From a virus: 45,449 nucleotides of DNA. The translations under genes and the position numbers were made by a program. A model generated the notes under the pieces. That model saw nothing but the letters and a program-made list of their open reading frames with translations, was not told the origin of the DNA and searched no databases. Position 1 is the first letter of the stretch; every line of letters starts with the position of its first letter. The DNA lies in IMG/VR virus record IMGVR_UViG_3300026521_000022, positions 1 through 45,449 of that record. One strand, 5' to 3'. Below, one piece after another: positions 7,889 through 15,486 of this stretch.

Positions 7889-8096
7889 ATCTATCCTTAA
7901 CTATTTGCTTTATTTTTTCGTGTGAATCACCCACCGTGACAACTACCCAATCACTCATTCTATAACATATGAATATCTTTGTTGGTTTACCTCTATAGTC
8001 TTTCTTTAAAACGTAAAAGTCTACTCCAAAAAGAGTAAACTTGTTTTTAGCCATAACTCTCTTAGGTCTAAACTCTTCTTTCAAGTATCGCAGCAA
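7866..8096 (-). CDS. Hypothetical protein, about 76 residues
   Basis: I favour TTG 8096 (MLRYLKEEFRPKRVMAKNKF) because AGGAG lies eight bases upstream. The internal ATG of MAKNKFTLFG, with AAGAGAG in front, is a reasonable alternative. Basic, strand-rich protein with KPTKIFICYRMSDWVVVTVG in the middle and a helical C-terminus. It overlaps the MazG-like gene by 23 bases. No family recognised. Confidence 0.6.
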   Translation of the reverse strand: MLRYLKEEFRPKRVMAKNKFTLFGVDFYVLKKDYRGKPTKIFICYRMSDWVVVTVGDSHEKIKQIVKDRYERKFTT

Positions 8097-8100
8097 AGGA

Positions 8101-8397
8101 TTACTCCTCTACTACTTCCACGTCAGTTGCTTCTGAATCTAAGTCTTCTTTTGCAATGTTACCTTGTGCAATAACATCTGAACAGAACACACTAAAGATA
8201 CTACGTGCTAACATTTGTTCCATTACTGGACCTCTTGTCTCTTTAGGATATACAGATACATTCTGTACTTGAGTTAAAGCCCAATCTTCCAAGTAATGCT
8301 TTTCAAATACCAACTTAAAATCATCATTGTTTAGAAGACGAAGCATTGCTTGTCCTCTTTCTACTTCTACTTGTCTATTGTCTACTTGCTCATTCAT
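8101..8397 (-). CDS. Hypothetical acidic protein next to the SSB-like gene, 98 residues
   Basis: Starts at ATG 8397, sharing a base with the end of the SSB-like gene, so the two are probably translationally coupled. Helical, with a strongly acidic C-terminus (KEDLDSEATDVEVVEE). Acidic tails of this sort are common on single-strand DNA-binding or DNA-mimic proteins, but there is no recognisable domain. It could be an accessory factor to the SSB. Confidence 0.7.
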   Translation of the reverse strand: MNEQVDNRQVEVERGQAMLRLLNNDDFKLVFEKHYLEDWALTQVQNVSVYPKETRGPVMEQMLARSIFSVFCSDVIAQGNIAKEDLDSEATDVEVVEE

Positions 8398-9005
8398 TAA
8401 ATTAAATCCTCCTCTTCTTCATTTACTTCTTCTTCTGTTGAACCACCACCAGCTTTGTAAGCCTTATAGTCTTTATCTTCTTTGTCTTTTAAGCGTTCTG
8501 CTACCTTATCTGACTTCTCAGAACCACATGCATATACATCATAGATTTCATTCTTCTCAGTTACTTCTCCATTGTAGTATCCAAATACCTTTTGAATAGC
8601 TACATCACATTTAGCACCATGACAGTCTTTTAAACAAGTTAATATTAATGGTTGTTCATCTTTCATTACTTGTGTACCATCACTCTTCTTGATTGAGTCT
8701 TGGAATGTAGCTAGTGATTTAATGCCAGTTACTTTTGCAAAACGTAACCAAGCTTCATATCCATATTTATTATCTGCACCACTTGCCCACTTAGTATCAA
8801 GTACATAAGCTTGATAAATAGTTAGTTCATGTCCATCTTCTGTCTTTACAGTTACGTCTAGTTTATTATTCCCTTTCTTTGTTTTGCCAAGTACTGCACG
8901 TACAATTGTTGCATTCTTATATACACCTGTATCAATTAAGCCGAAGCCACCTTCTTGTTGTTCTGTTACCTCTTCTACTTCTTGTAGATTAAAAACTAAT
9001 TCCAT
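8397..9005 (-). CDS. Single-stranded DNA-binding-like protein
   Basis: A 202-residue protein with an N-terminal beta-rich core (GLIDTGVYKNATIVRAVLGK, then KKGNNKLDVTVKTEDGHELT) resembling phage DUF669-type or OB-fold SSB proteins, a Cys/His cluster (LKDCHGAKCDV), and a low-complexity acidic tail ending in a run of Glu-Asp (NEEEEDLI) that mirrors the interaction tails of SSBs. In N4 the SSB also activates late transcription; whether that applies here is unknown. It lies next to the recombination ATPase and exonuclease genes. Function is inferred from architecture and neighbourhood. Confidence 0.65.
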   Translation of the reverse strand: MELVFNLQEVEEVTEQQEGGFGLIDTGVYKNATIVRAVLGKTKKGNNKLDVTVKTEDGHELTIYQAYVLDTKWASGADNKYGYEAWLRFAKVTGIKSLATFQDSIKKSDGTQVMKDEQPLILTCLKDCHGAKCDVAIQKVFGYYNGEVTEKNEIYDVYACGSEKSDKVAERLKDKEDKDYKAYKAGGGSTEEEVNEEEEDLI

Positions 9006-9008
9006 TTC

Positions 9009-9248
9009 TTATTTATCCTTTTGTTTTAATATTTCTAAACTGTCTGTTAGTTTTGACAGTACTCCTAAGTCTGAGTATGTTATTAACAGACTAAAATGTT
9101 CAGGGTATTTCTGTATTGCTTTTATATTTTCACCAATAGGAAAACCCAGTTCCTTACAACTCTTAGCAAATCTCTTTAAACGCTCTTTATCATTATTGAA
9201 GAATCTAAGCAGTTGTTCCTGTACCTGTTTCTTAGTTATAGTACTCAT
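9009..9248 (-). CDS. Hypothetical helical protein, 79 residues
   Basis: A small Lys-rich helical protein (MSTITKKQVQEQLLRFFNND at the start) between the Sak4-like ATPase and the SSB-like gene; its start overlaps the end of the ATPase gene by 17 bases. No family recognised. Its place suggests a recombination or replication accessory. Confidence 0.65.
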   Translation of the reverse strand: MSTITKKQVQEQLLRFFNNDKERLKRFAKSCKELGFPIGENIKAIQKYPEHFSLLITYSDLGVLSKLTDSLEILKQKDK

Positions 9249-9879
9249 CTATCTTCTCTGCAATAAACAGAGCATCATTCTTTACTACGCCTTCAAATAA
9301 TCCTCTTGGACTTTTTGCTGTATTCTTCTTATTGCTCTTGTATTGCATAATGACATCTTCCATCTCTCCAGTGTCATCATCGTATATAGGATTAGTGAAT
9401 AGTACCACTGCAACTTCTTTTTCAAGATAACCATACTTTAACTCTTTACCTTTTACCCTTGCGTAAGCTTTTGTTTCTCCAAACTCTAAAGCTTTCTGTT
9501 CTGGTAATGCAATAATAAATGTTTGTTGTGGTAGCTTCTTTAACTTCCAAATTGTATCAACAATCATTTGATTATATTGTGCCCATACCTCAAAACCATT
9601 GAATGCAGTACTTGCATATTTATTTACAATCTCTGTTAAAGATGTAAAGCTATCTAGTACAACGTAGTCATACTTATCTGTCTTTTGTAACTGACTAATA
9701 GCACTGTCTAGCTTTTTGTACGTATCTGCCATTACATTCTTGAACTGATTGAAATTCCTCATTGGAAGAGGCTTCAATTCTGTGTTTAGAATCAGTGTTC
9801 TCTCTGGTGGTAGTGTTTCAAACATTGAACTCTTACCTGTTCCAGACTCCCCACATATTAATACTACTGGCTTACTCAT
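9232..9879 (-). CDS. Sak4-like RecA-fold ATPase (recombination)
   Basis: 215 residues with a clear Walker A (GESGTGKSS, residues 10-18), a Walker B (YDYVVLDSFTSL) and a RecA-type core of the AAA_24/Sak4 sort common in phages. Such proteins work with an SSB in single-strand annealing and strand exchange; here the SSB-like gene lies one gene downstream and a 5'-3' exonuclease directly upstream (four-base overlap). The three together look like a phage recombination-replication set. Confidence 0.8.
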   Translation of the reverse strand: MSKPVVLICGESGTGKSSMFETLPPERTLILNTELKPLPMRNFNQFKNVMADTYKKLDSAISQLQKTDKYDYVVLDSFTSLTEIVNKYASTAFNGFEVWAQYNQMIVDTIWKLKKLPQQTFIIALPEQKALEFGETKAYARVKGKELKYGYLEKEVAVVLFTNPIYDDDTGEMEDVIMQYKSNKKNTAKSPRGLFEGVVKNDALFIAEKIDEYYN

Positions 9880-10589
9880 TCATTCTCCCATAATTTTAGT
9901 TTGTTGTTCTTATATTGGTCAAGTCTGACTAACCTCATTGATAAAACAGCATCTTCTTCTGAATCAAAATATGATACGTATTTATCATAATCGAATCCAT
10001 CTATACTGTATACAATCTTCTCAGCAGTCTTAGGACCAATTCCTTTTGCACCTTTGATACCATCAGTGCTATCACCCATTAATGCTTGTATCCAATAGTT
10101 TGTATCTATCTGTTCCTCTGATAAACCTTCAGTCCATTCCCACTTCTTGTAGTTAAAACAGTCTACTGGACTATGAGTGTATATATCTTTGTCAATACAA
10201 GCAATAACTACGTTCTCTTTCTCGTAAGCTCTAGTAATAACAATATCATCTGCTTCCATATTGTCTATTTGAGTCATACCTAAACGAATAGACACCATCT
10301 GCTTTAACTCTTTTATTCCTACAATGAATGTAGGCTTCCTGTTAGCTTTATAGCTATTTGTTAAGTCATGTCTAAATGTTTTCTTTGGACTGAATATAAT
10401 CTCTGTATTTAACTTATCTGTCTTTTGTAAATCATATTGTTTATATACAGCACTCTCTATATTACTTACTGTACTACAGAAGTCTTTGTAAGCTAGTTCA
10501 GGAAACCAATGTTGTTTCTCTATATCTTGATTTCTATAACAGCTAGTGTATAAAATAGAGTCTGCATCTATTACCAAATTAACTTCCAT
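9876..10589 (-). CDS. 5'-3' exonuclease, FEN/PIN type
   Basis: 237 residues with the acidic clusters of the flap endonuclease family: VIDADSILY near the N-terminus, NMEADDIVI and ACIDKDIY in the middle, GDSTDGIKG, and the helix-hairpin-helix GAKGIGPKTAEKI that binds DNA. Comparable with T7 gp6 and T5 D15, which remove primers and degrade DNA from 5' ends. It overlaps the downstream ATPase gene by four bases and a tiny gene upstream. Confidence 0.92.
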   Translation of the reverse strand: MEVNLVIDADSILYTSCYRNQDIEKQHWFPELAYKDFCSTVSNIESAVYKQYDLQKTDKLNTEIIFSPKKTFRHDLTNSYKANRKPTFIVGIKELKQMVSIRLGMTQIDNMEADDIVITRAYEKENVVIACIDKDIYTHSPVDCFNYKKWEWTEGLSEEQIDTNYWIQALMGDSTDGIKGAKGIGPKTAEKIVYSIDGFDYDKYVSYFDSEEDAVLSMRLVRLDQYKNNKLKLWENE

Positions 10590-10689
10590 CTGATAAAACC
10601 AATAAAAAGTCTACTACTTCTCTTCTCCACTCATCTAAGTTTTTAACTTCTTCAAGCATATCTAATAATTCTTTCGCTCTTTCTTCCAT
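10579..10689 (-). CDS. Helical microprotein, 36 residues
   Basis: ATG 10689 follows AGAGGAAATATA and overlaps the stop of the upstream gene (TAATG). The frame reads MEERAKELLDMLEEVKNLDE and then DFLLVLSDGS, ending inside the exonuclease start region. Tight overlaps on both sides and a good ribosome binding site argue that it is real. Function unknown. Confidence 0.6.
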   Translation of the reverse strand: MEERAKELLDMLEEVKNLDEWRREVVDFLLVLSDGS

Positions 10690-10817
10690 TATATTTCCTC
10701 TACGTGACTTACGTAATCATATTTGTCCATAGCTCTTTCCATTGCAGTTTCTGCATTTGGAGCTCTGATTGTTTCTGTTACGTTACTGTTCATAAAATGA
10801 ATCAAGTACTTGTTCAT
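10689..10817 (-). CDS. Small phage protein, 42 residues
   Basis: Start ATG 10817 has GGAGG eight bases upstream; an in-frame ATG at 10826 sits too close to it. Sequence MNKYLIHFMNSNVTETIRAP followed by NAETAMERAMDKYDYV has the strand-strand-helix pattern of short phage proteins with an EA-rich helix. It overlaps the upstream gene by 35 bases in another frame. Unknown function. Confidence 0.6.
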   Translation of the reverse strand: MNKYLIHFMNSNVTETIRAPNAETAMERAMDKYDYVSHVEEI

Positions 10818-10959
10818 TTCTTTCATCCTCCCATCTCATTTCCATTTCATCAAAGTGTGAAATACAGTGTTCTTTGCAACATGAGCATATGTCCGTATCC
10901 CAATATATAGGTGCATCACAACAGTTACTTAATCCTAGTCTATCTATTGCAATTTCCAT
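10783..10959 (-). CDS. Small zinc-ribbon protein, 58 residues
   Basis: ATG 10959 follows GAGGAAGAAATAA. The N-terminal half contains CCDAPIYWDTDICSCCKEHC, two closely spaced Cys pairs that would bind zinc; the C-terminal half is an acidic helix (DEMEMRWEDERNEQ). Such mini zinc ribbons are frequent in phage replication operons but have no assigned function. It overlaps its neighbours on both sides. Confidence 0.65.
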   Translation of the reverse strand: MEIAIDRLGLSNCCDAPIYWDTDICSCCKEHCISHFDEMEMRWEDERNEQVLDSFYEQ

Positions 10960-11104
10960 TTATTTCTTCCTCAAGGTCTCTAATATGCTCTATAAGCATA
11001 TTAATATCAAACATAGAAATAGTTATATACTTTCTACCGTATTTATTTCTGATTGCAACTACTTCATATAATTCTTCTAAACTACTTTCAGTTAAGTTCT
11101 CCAT
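10940..11104 (-). CDS. Coiled-coil microprotein, 54 residues
   Basis: ATG 11104 lies inside the end of the nuclease-like gene, with AAAGGAAACAAACAGT upstream. The sequence starts MENLTESSLEELYEVVAIRN and ends with a helix MLIEHIRDLEEEIN suited to a coiled coil. It overlaps the zinc-ribbon gene by 20 bases. Not recognised. Confidence 0.6.
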   Translation of the reverse strand: MENLTESSLEELYEVVAIRNKYGRKYITISMFDINMLIEHIRDLEEEINGNCNR

Positions 11105-11493
11105 ACTGTTTGTTTCCTTTCTACGTTAGCTGGATAAAACTTACCAGAGATGTTATTGTTTAAACAGTCTAGTCTAAACAGAACTCTCTCTTTTACAAGT
11201 AGTTCTACTTCTCCGTAAGTTAATCCACCTTTAGTTTTAAACACTTTAAGAATTGTTTTCTTTTTCACTACCTTGTATTTGCCCCAATCTGAAGAACCTT
11301 CGTATTTTCTCCAATTTGATTCCTTTAGTACTTTCCTTTTCCTTTTGGACCCTTTGAGTGGTGGTAATGTTTTCCTAACAACAAAGTTCTTCTTACCGAA
11401 GTATACAGTACCATCTGTATAATCAATTCTATAAGTGAATCCTTCATAACCCGTAAAATCTTGCACTCCAGATTCATTATTCCATTCCTTCAT
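11092..11493 (-). CDS. Putative phage endonuclease-like protein, 133 residues
   Basis: A very basic protein with the order seen in a group of phage putative nucleases: FTYRIDYTDGTVYFGKKNF near the N-terminus, LPPLKGSKRKRK, WRKYEGSSDW, then ILKVF, LTYGEVELLVKERVLF and NNNISGKFY at the C-terminus. The first segment resembles the opening strand pair of GIY-YIG nucleases, but the fit is loose. It may be a free-standing homing-type nuclease. The start overlaps the upstream zinc-finger gene by an ATGA. Confidence 0.5.
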   Translation of the reverse strand: MKEWNNESGVQDFTGYEGFTYRIDYTDGTVYFGKKNFVVRKTLPPLKGSKRKRKVLKESNWRKYEGSSDWGKYKVVKKKTILKVFKTKGGLTYGEVELLVKERVLFRLDCLNNNISGKFYPANVERKQTVWRT

Positions 11494-11630
11494 CTTCTAC
11501 CTATTGGTAATTGCCTACCTAGTTTAGCACATATATCACACTTCATATATGCTTTACCATTTAGTGTACACTCTTTTAAATCTTTCTTTGTAGTACACAC
11601 AACACAATGTTTACTGCTTCCAATTCTCAT
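11490..11630 (-). CDS. Small zinc-finger protein, 46 residues
   Basis: MRIGSSKHCVVCTTKKDLKE then KAYMKCDICAKLG: two Cys-x2-Cys pairs about 24 residues apart, expected to bind one zinc ion. ATG 11630 lies inside the end of the helicase-primase gene, and its stop overlaps the next start (ATGA). The pattern resembles small phage HNH-like or ribbon proteins, but no catalytic residues can be assigned. Confidence 0.62.
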   Translation of the reverse strand: MRIGSSKHCVVCTTKKDLKECTLNGKAYMKCDICAKLGRQLPIGRR

Positions 11631-13746
11631 AGCTTTGCATCCTTCTGTATAGACTGTCCATGTATCCTGCTCTAGGTTTTCTGTCTCTATAGTCTACTAC
11701 ATCATCTATAATCTTGACAGCATCTTCATAACTAAATCCTGCTTCATACAATTCACAACTCAGTATCCATAAACTGTTATGGAATCCTGCTGAAGTTGTT
11801 TCTTCATAGTATCTCTTGTATGTTTCAAAAGGATTGTCAGCAATATCTGCAATAGCTTTATTTGACAGCTTCTTAACCTTAGGAGACACAGCTTCTATAT
11901 TCTTTACTAGCTCACTAGCAGGTAAATCATCACCTTCATTGATTAACAATTCTCTGTCTTTATAACCATAATAAATCTGTGCTTTTGGTAATAAGTCAAT
12001 CTCAATACCCAAGAACTCAGATACCTTCTTCATGAAAGGTTTCCACTTATCATTCTCAATATCTACTGTAATGTCAGTAGGTAATATAACTCTAAACTTA
12101 TAAGGGTTATTACTACTAGTTCTAGCAATAATATGGTTAAAGTCACACAACATGTCTGAAGCTTCAGTATCTGTAATTCCGTCATCATCAACATCGAGAA
12201 CAACAAAATCAGCACCAGATATAATATAATCTTTTCCACGAACACCTCCTTTGAATTCAAATGGACAATAAGCAGTATCAGCTTTCATAAGATTACCAAT
12301 CTTCTCAAATGTAGTCTTCTTATACGTATAACCACTAGCTGTCTTTTGTGCTCTTTCTTCCTTTGAACCACTTACCATTATGTATGAAGCTCCAAGTCCT
12401 TCTTCTTTCTCAAAGCTCTTATATATTACCATATTATCGTCTGTAAGCTCCAACATTCCTTCTTTACCTAACTTACTGTTAGCTAGCTCTACAATCTGTT
12501 TAAGAGGAGCTCCTGTTGATTTAATCCACTTCTTCTTAACCATTTCGTGTGCAGATAAAGTCTTACCTCCATTCTTGTAATGGTCTACTAAGATTTCATA
12601 TTTCTGTCTATTAGCCATATAAGTAAACTTCTTCAAATGATTACTGTTTAGTTCTGCTACATATATTGCTTCTTTTAAGTCTTGCATAGTCACACTGTCA
12701 TTGCCATTAAAGACAGAATATACTCCTGCTAATTTAAAAGCTTTCCAATGTCTATGGTTAAGCTCTAGCTGTACAGCTTCATCTTCTGTTTCTTCTTTGC
12801 TTAACTCTTCACAATAAACCTTATAGAGCTTGTATAAGCGATTTGCATCCTCATCTATGGAAATATGCATGTAATCTGTTTTAATCGCTTCTAGTGCTAT
12901 CTTCTTGCTTCTGAGAGATACTTCTGTTAGTAACTCATTCGACTTATCCTCAAACGATATAATTTCATCTAAGATTTCATCAACTGATGTAACTTCTGTC
13001 TTTTCCTCTTTAAACTCAGGATACACAAAGAAACATCTTCTTGCTAACTTACTGATGAACTCTGTCTCAAACTTCTTTAAAACAGATTCGTCCTCTAATA
13101 TACCATATTCAGAACCTATAAACAGTGCACTCATTCCCATACCATGTACTTCATCTGATTGCTGTGTTCTATCTTTCAGAGGTTTAGATTTCATATCTCC
13201 TACATCAAACAGTTGTGATACTAACTTGATATTAGGAATCATATCAGGATTGCTTGCTAACTCTGTTGATATTTCATCTACATATAAACTTGGTAGTCCA
13301 ATACCTTCTCTTGCAAAGTCATTCAATCTCTGAATCATACCAGCTTCTGTAGCAATAGCATTGCTTAATGGAGCAGGTTTCTGTACCTCAGTATCTGTTT
13401 CTTCTGCTAACTGTTTTGCTTTATCCCATCTATACTTGTCAATCACATCATAACCACCCTTTAAGGCCTTTTCTAGCTTTAGCATACTAGATGTCTTCTT
13501 GGCTCCACTCTTCGCTAGAACGAAAGCTATGACGTTACAAGGGATAAGATTATCCTCTGCTAATTTAATCTTTAAATGAAAGTGGTTTGTGAATGTAGCC
13601 ATACTATAATTTGCAATAGTTAATGACATTGGAAAAGGTATATCTTCACCTAGTATCTCTGTCATTTGATGTGCTGTTTTATTCTTATGTTCAGCAAACA
13701 CATTTAATCTGTCTAACTCCTGTTTAACTATCTCCAGTTTTGTCAT
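11611..13746 (-). CDS. Helicase plus primase-polymerase (AEP-like) fusion protein
   Basis: 711 residues. The N-terminal part resembles the DUF3987 helicase-like ATPases: a variant Walker A AKSGAKKTS (78-86) and Walker B LYVDE (about 154-158), with SALFIGSEYGIL further on. The C-terminal third looks like an archaeo-eukaryotic-type primase: VVLDVDDDG with D518/D520 as likely metal ligands, then RTSSNNPYKFRVILPTD and IDLLPKAQIYYGY. This is the main replication protein of the phage. No separate DNA polymerase gene is visible, so this domain may also extend DNA, as the primase-polymerase of phage NrS-1 does; that is inference. The gene starts inside the acetyltransferase-like gene. Confidence 0.78.
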   Translation of the reverse strand: MTKLEIVKQELDRLNVFAEHKNKTAHQMTEILGEDIPFPMSLTIANYSMATFTNHFHLKIKLAEDNLIPCNVIAFVLAKSGAKKTSSMLKLEKALKGGYDVIDKYRWDKAKQLAEETDTEVQKPAPLSNAIATEAGMIQRLNDFAREGIGLPSLYVDEISTELASNPDMIPNIKLVSQLFDVGDMKSKPLKDRTQQSDEVHGMGMSALFIGSEYGILEDESVLKKFETEFISKLARRCFFVYPEFKEEKTEVTSVDEILDEIISFEDKSNELLTEVSLRSKKIALEAIKTDYMHISIDEDANRLYKLYKVYCEELSKEETEDEAVQLELNHRHWKAFKLAGVYSVFNGNDSVTMQDLKEAIYVAELNSNHLKKFTYMANRQKYEILVDHYKNGGKTLSAHEMVKKKWIKSTGAPLKQIVELANSKLGKEGMLELTDDNMVIYKSFEKEEGLGASYIMVSGSKEERAQKTASGYTYKKTTFEKIGNLMKADTAYCPFEFKGGVRGKDYIISGADFVVLDVDDDGITDTEASDMLCDFNHIIARTSSNNPYKFRVILPTDITVDIENDKWKPFMKKVSEFLGIEIDLLPKAQIYYGYKDRELLINEGDDLPASELVKNIEAVSPKVKKLSNKAIADIADNPFETYKRYYEETTSAGFHNSLWILSCELYEAGFSYEDAVKIIDDVVDYRDRKPRAGYMDSLYRRMQSYENWKQ

Positions 13747-14170
13747 CTGTTTTTAACTCCATATAATAAACATCTGGTGTTCCATACTTCTTAAGATTCC
13801 AATTTGAACAAGCAAGTTCTGGATTGAATATTTCAATCTTAACTGGAACAAAACCATATTCTTCTGCTAATTTTCTCATTGGTCCATCATAGCACACCAA
13901 TACAAATGCTCTTGATGCATCATAAGAATCATTTCTAGCTACCTCTAGCCTCTTTTTAAACAATTCCCTACCTTTGCCCTTCTTTAACGAGAAAAGTCCT
14001 TTAAGCTCATTCCAGAGTGTTGTAGCAAACCCTCCAATAACTTCACCATTCTCAAATACTAGATAGTACTTGTTTGCAACAATATCTTCATCTAACATGC
14101 AACTTAAATCATTTTTCAATCTGTTTAGCTGCTGTTCGTAATAACTTTTATATACTTCTACTACCTTCAT
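13724..14170 (-). CDS. GNAT-like acetyltransferase
   Basis: 148 residues with a GNAT-like progression: a strand pair YYLVFENGEVIGGFAT, then LFSLKKGKGRELFKKRLEVA in the position of the acetyl-CoA pyrophosphate loop (KGKGRELF), and VCYDGPMRKLAEEYGFVPV as the C-terminal strand and helix. GNAT enzymes acetylate amines of small molecules or proteins. The target is unknown, and modification of host machinery is only a possibility. Overlaps both neighbours (ATGA upstream). Confidence 0.65.
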   Translation of the reverse strand: MKVVEVYKSYYEQQLNRLKNDLSCMLDEDIVANKYYLVFENGEVIGGFATTLWNELKGLFSLKKGKGRELFKKRLEVARNDSYDASRAFVLVCYDGPMRKLAEEYGFVPVKIEIFNPELACSNWNLKKYGTPDVYYMELKTDDKTGDS

Positions 14171-14304
14171 TCCATCTCCATTAATATCTGTGCTAACTTT
14201 CTGTATTCATAACTGTCTTTGCACAATCTTCTGTCTATCCATAAACGTTCTGTCTTTTGTGTCTCATTTTCAAAGTCTTTTGGAATCTTTATTTTATCTT
14301 CCAT
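14167..14304 (-). CDS. Small basic protein, 45 residues
   Basis: ATG 14304 follows AAAAGGGTAGAA. The frame reads MEDKIKIPKDFENETQKTER and then WIDRRLCKDSYEYRKLAQIL. Its stop overlaps the GNAT start (ATGA), indicating coupling. It is the first gene after a 182-base intergenic region with hairpin repeats. No family recognised. Confidence 0.6.
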   Translation of the reverse strand: MEDKIKIPKDFENETQKTERLWIDRRLCKDSYEYRKLAQILMEME

Positions 14305-14486
14305 TTCTACCCTTTTATGATTTAATCTATTTTAACGATTTTACGATTTTACAATACACCTACTACGTATACCTACTTCGGGTACCGAATAGGAACCTAA
14401 TCGGGTACCGAACATCAAACTCCCTAAAATAGGGATTCTTGTATTTCTGAGTTCAAATATACACTAGCTATCTTTTTTTTAATTTG
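14305..14486 (-). promoter_or_regulatory. Intergenic control region with tandem GTA-loop hairpins
   Basis: The only sizeable gene-free stretch inside the middle region. On the plus strand TTCGG-GTA-CCGAA (14377-14389) and TCGG-GTA-CCGA (14401-14412) form two short hairpins with the same three-base GTA loop, 23 bases apart, each preceded by ACCTA. A third small hairpin, TCCCTA-AAA-TAGGGA, is at 14421-14435. The GC-rich repeat stands out from its AT-rich surroundings. A promoter or operator for the downstream replication genes is likely; which polymerase uses it cannot be told. No terminator is seen. Confidence 0.55.
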
Positions 14487-14819
14487 CTACAACAAGTTAT
14501 CTAATTTTGAACTAGAAGATATACCTTTGCTTAATATAGCTTTATTTTTAATCTCTTCTATAATCTCTCTAAAGTTCAGTACTTTATTCCAGTTAGTTAA
14601 AGACACACTGCTTGTAAATATAGGTTTCTTATGTTTATTGTATCCAATCATAATCTTCACAGAGTATCCACCTTTAGTTAATCCAAGCATATTCCAACCA
14701 TTAATCTTACAAGACATATTGTTCTTAAAGTCAAATAGCTCAAGTATCTTCTTTTCTTGTTCTGTTAAGCTATCTTCAAACTTATTCTGTCTTTCAACTA
14801 ACTCTTCTAACTCATCCAT
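14487..14819 (-). CDS. Hypothetical protein, 110 residues
   Basis: Acidic helical N-terminus (MDELEELVERQNKFEDSLTE) followed by a strand-rich part with NGWNMLGLTKGGYSVKIMIG and a Ser-rich C-terminus. Overlaps the upstream DUF3310 gene by eight bases. No family recognised. Confidence 0.65.
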   Translation of the reverse strand: MDELEELVERQNKFEDSLTEQEKKILELFDFKNNMSCKINGWNMLGLTKGGYSVKIMIGYNKHKKPIFTSSVSLTNWNKVLNFREIIEEIKNKAILSKGISSSSKLDNLL

Positions 14820-15477
14820 CTATTCTTTTAAGTTCTCTTTGTGCAAAGTATACAATCTTTTCTAAATCATATTTAGCACTAACACTGTCTTTCTCACCAA
14901 GTCTATAACAAGCTTTGAAGATATTTCCAATGCTAAAGTTCATATCTTTGTGTTCAATTAGGTCTTGCAACTCTTCTGTATCTTCTGGTAAATCATAATA
15001 TGATGCTGAGAGTCCATTTGAGGTGCCTAGAAGCTCCGAACTATCTTCAGATGACTCTTTACCTTTTAAAGCTTCCAAAACGTTTTCTGATGGATTAAAT
15101 TCAATCCAGTATTTGCCACTAGCAGCTTTGTTTAGTTTTGTACGTTCTGTTTCTTCGTTTAGCTCTTTCTCATGCTCATAAAAACAGTACACTTGTTCAC
15201 CTTTCTTAAACCATTGACCATCTCTTTTTCCAGATTGTCTTACAACTTTACCATTTTCCATAGCTTCAACTGCTTCTTCGTACGAAATAAATTTGGTAAT
15301 TTCTTCTACAATATCAAATTCCCACTCTTCAAAATTAGCTTGACTTAGACCATCTTCAGTATATGTTTGGTTGTCGTCTCCTCTGAATGGAAATCTAATC
15401 AGTCCCGACCTTCCAATTATTTCAACTTCTTGACCATTTCGTAATCTATATTTTTTGCCTACTTCTATCTTTAACAT
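14812..15477 (-). CDS. DUF3310 domain protein with N-terminal module
   Basis: 221 residues. The last 65 residues match DUF3310 (the nucleotide-kinase family of T7 gp1.7): DLIEHKDMNFSIGNIFKACY followed by YDLEKIVYFAQREL, corresponding to the family's GN-x-IKY-x-x-R and DL-x-KA features. The first 60 residues start EVGKKYRLRNGQEVEII, resembling the opening of the MazG-like protein at 7211-7888. The middle (about 70-110) has EAVEAMENGKVVRQSGKRDG, a separate small module. A role in dNTP supply is likely by analogy. Confidence 0.7.
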   Translation of the reverse strand: MLKIEVGKKYRLRNGQEVEIIGRSGLIRFPFRGDDNQTYTEDGLSQANFEEWEFDIVEEITKFISYEEAVEAMENGKVVRQSGKRDGQWFKKGEQVYCFYEHEKELNEETERTKLNKAASGKYWIEFNPSENVLEALKGKESSEDSSELLGTSNGLSASYYDLPEDTEELQDLIEHKDMNFSIGNIFKACYRLGEKDSVSAKYDLEKIVYFAQRELKRIDG

Positions 15478-15486
15478 TGTTTTTCC

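Noticed and set aside
8884-9300. 138-codon open frame on the plus strand
   Set aside because: It lies antisense to the SSB-like gene and its neighbours, has no ribosome binding site, and its composition (Ser/Cys/Leu-rich) is that of an antisense shadow; no plus-strand gene is supported anywhere.
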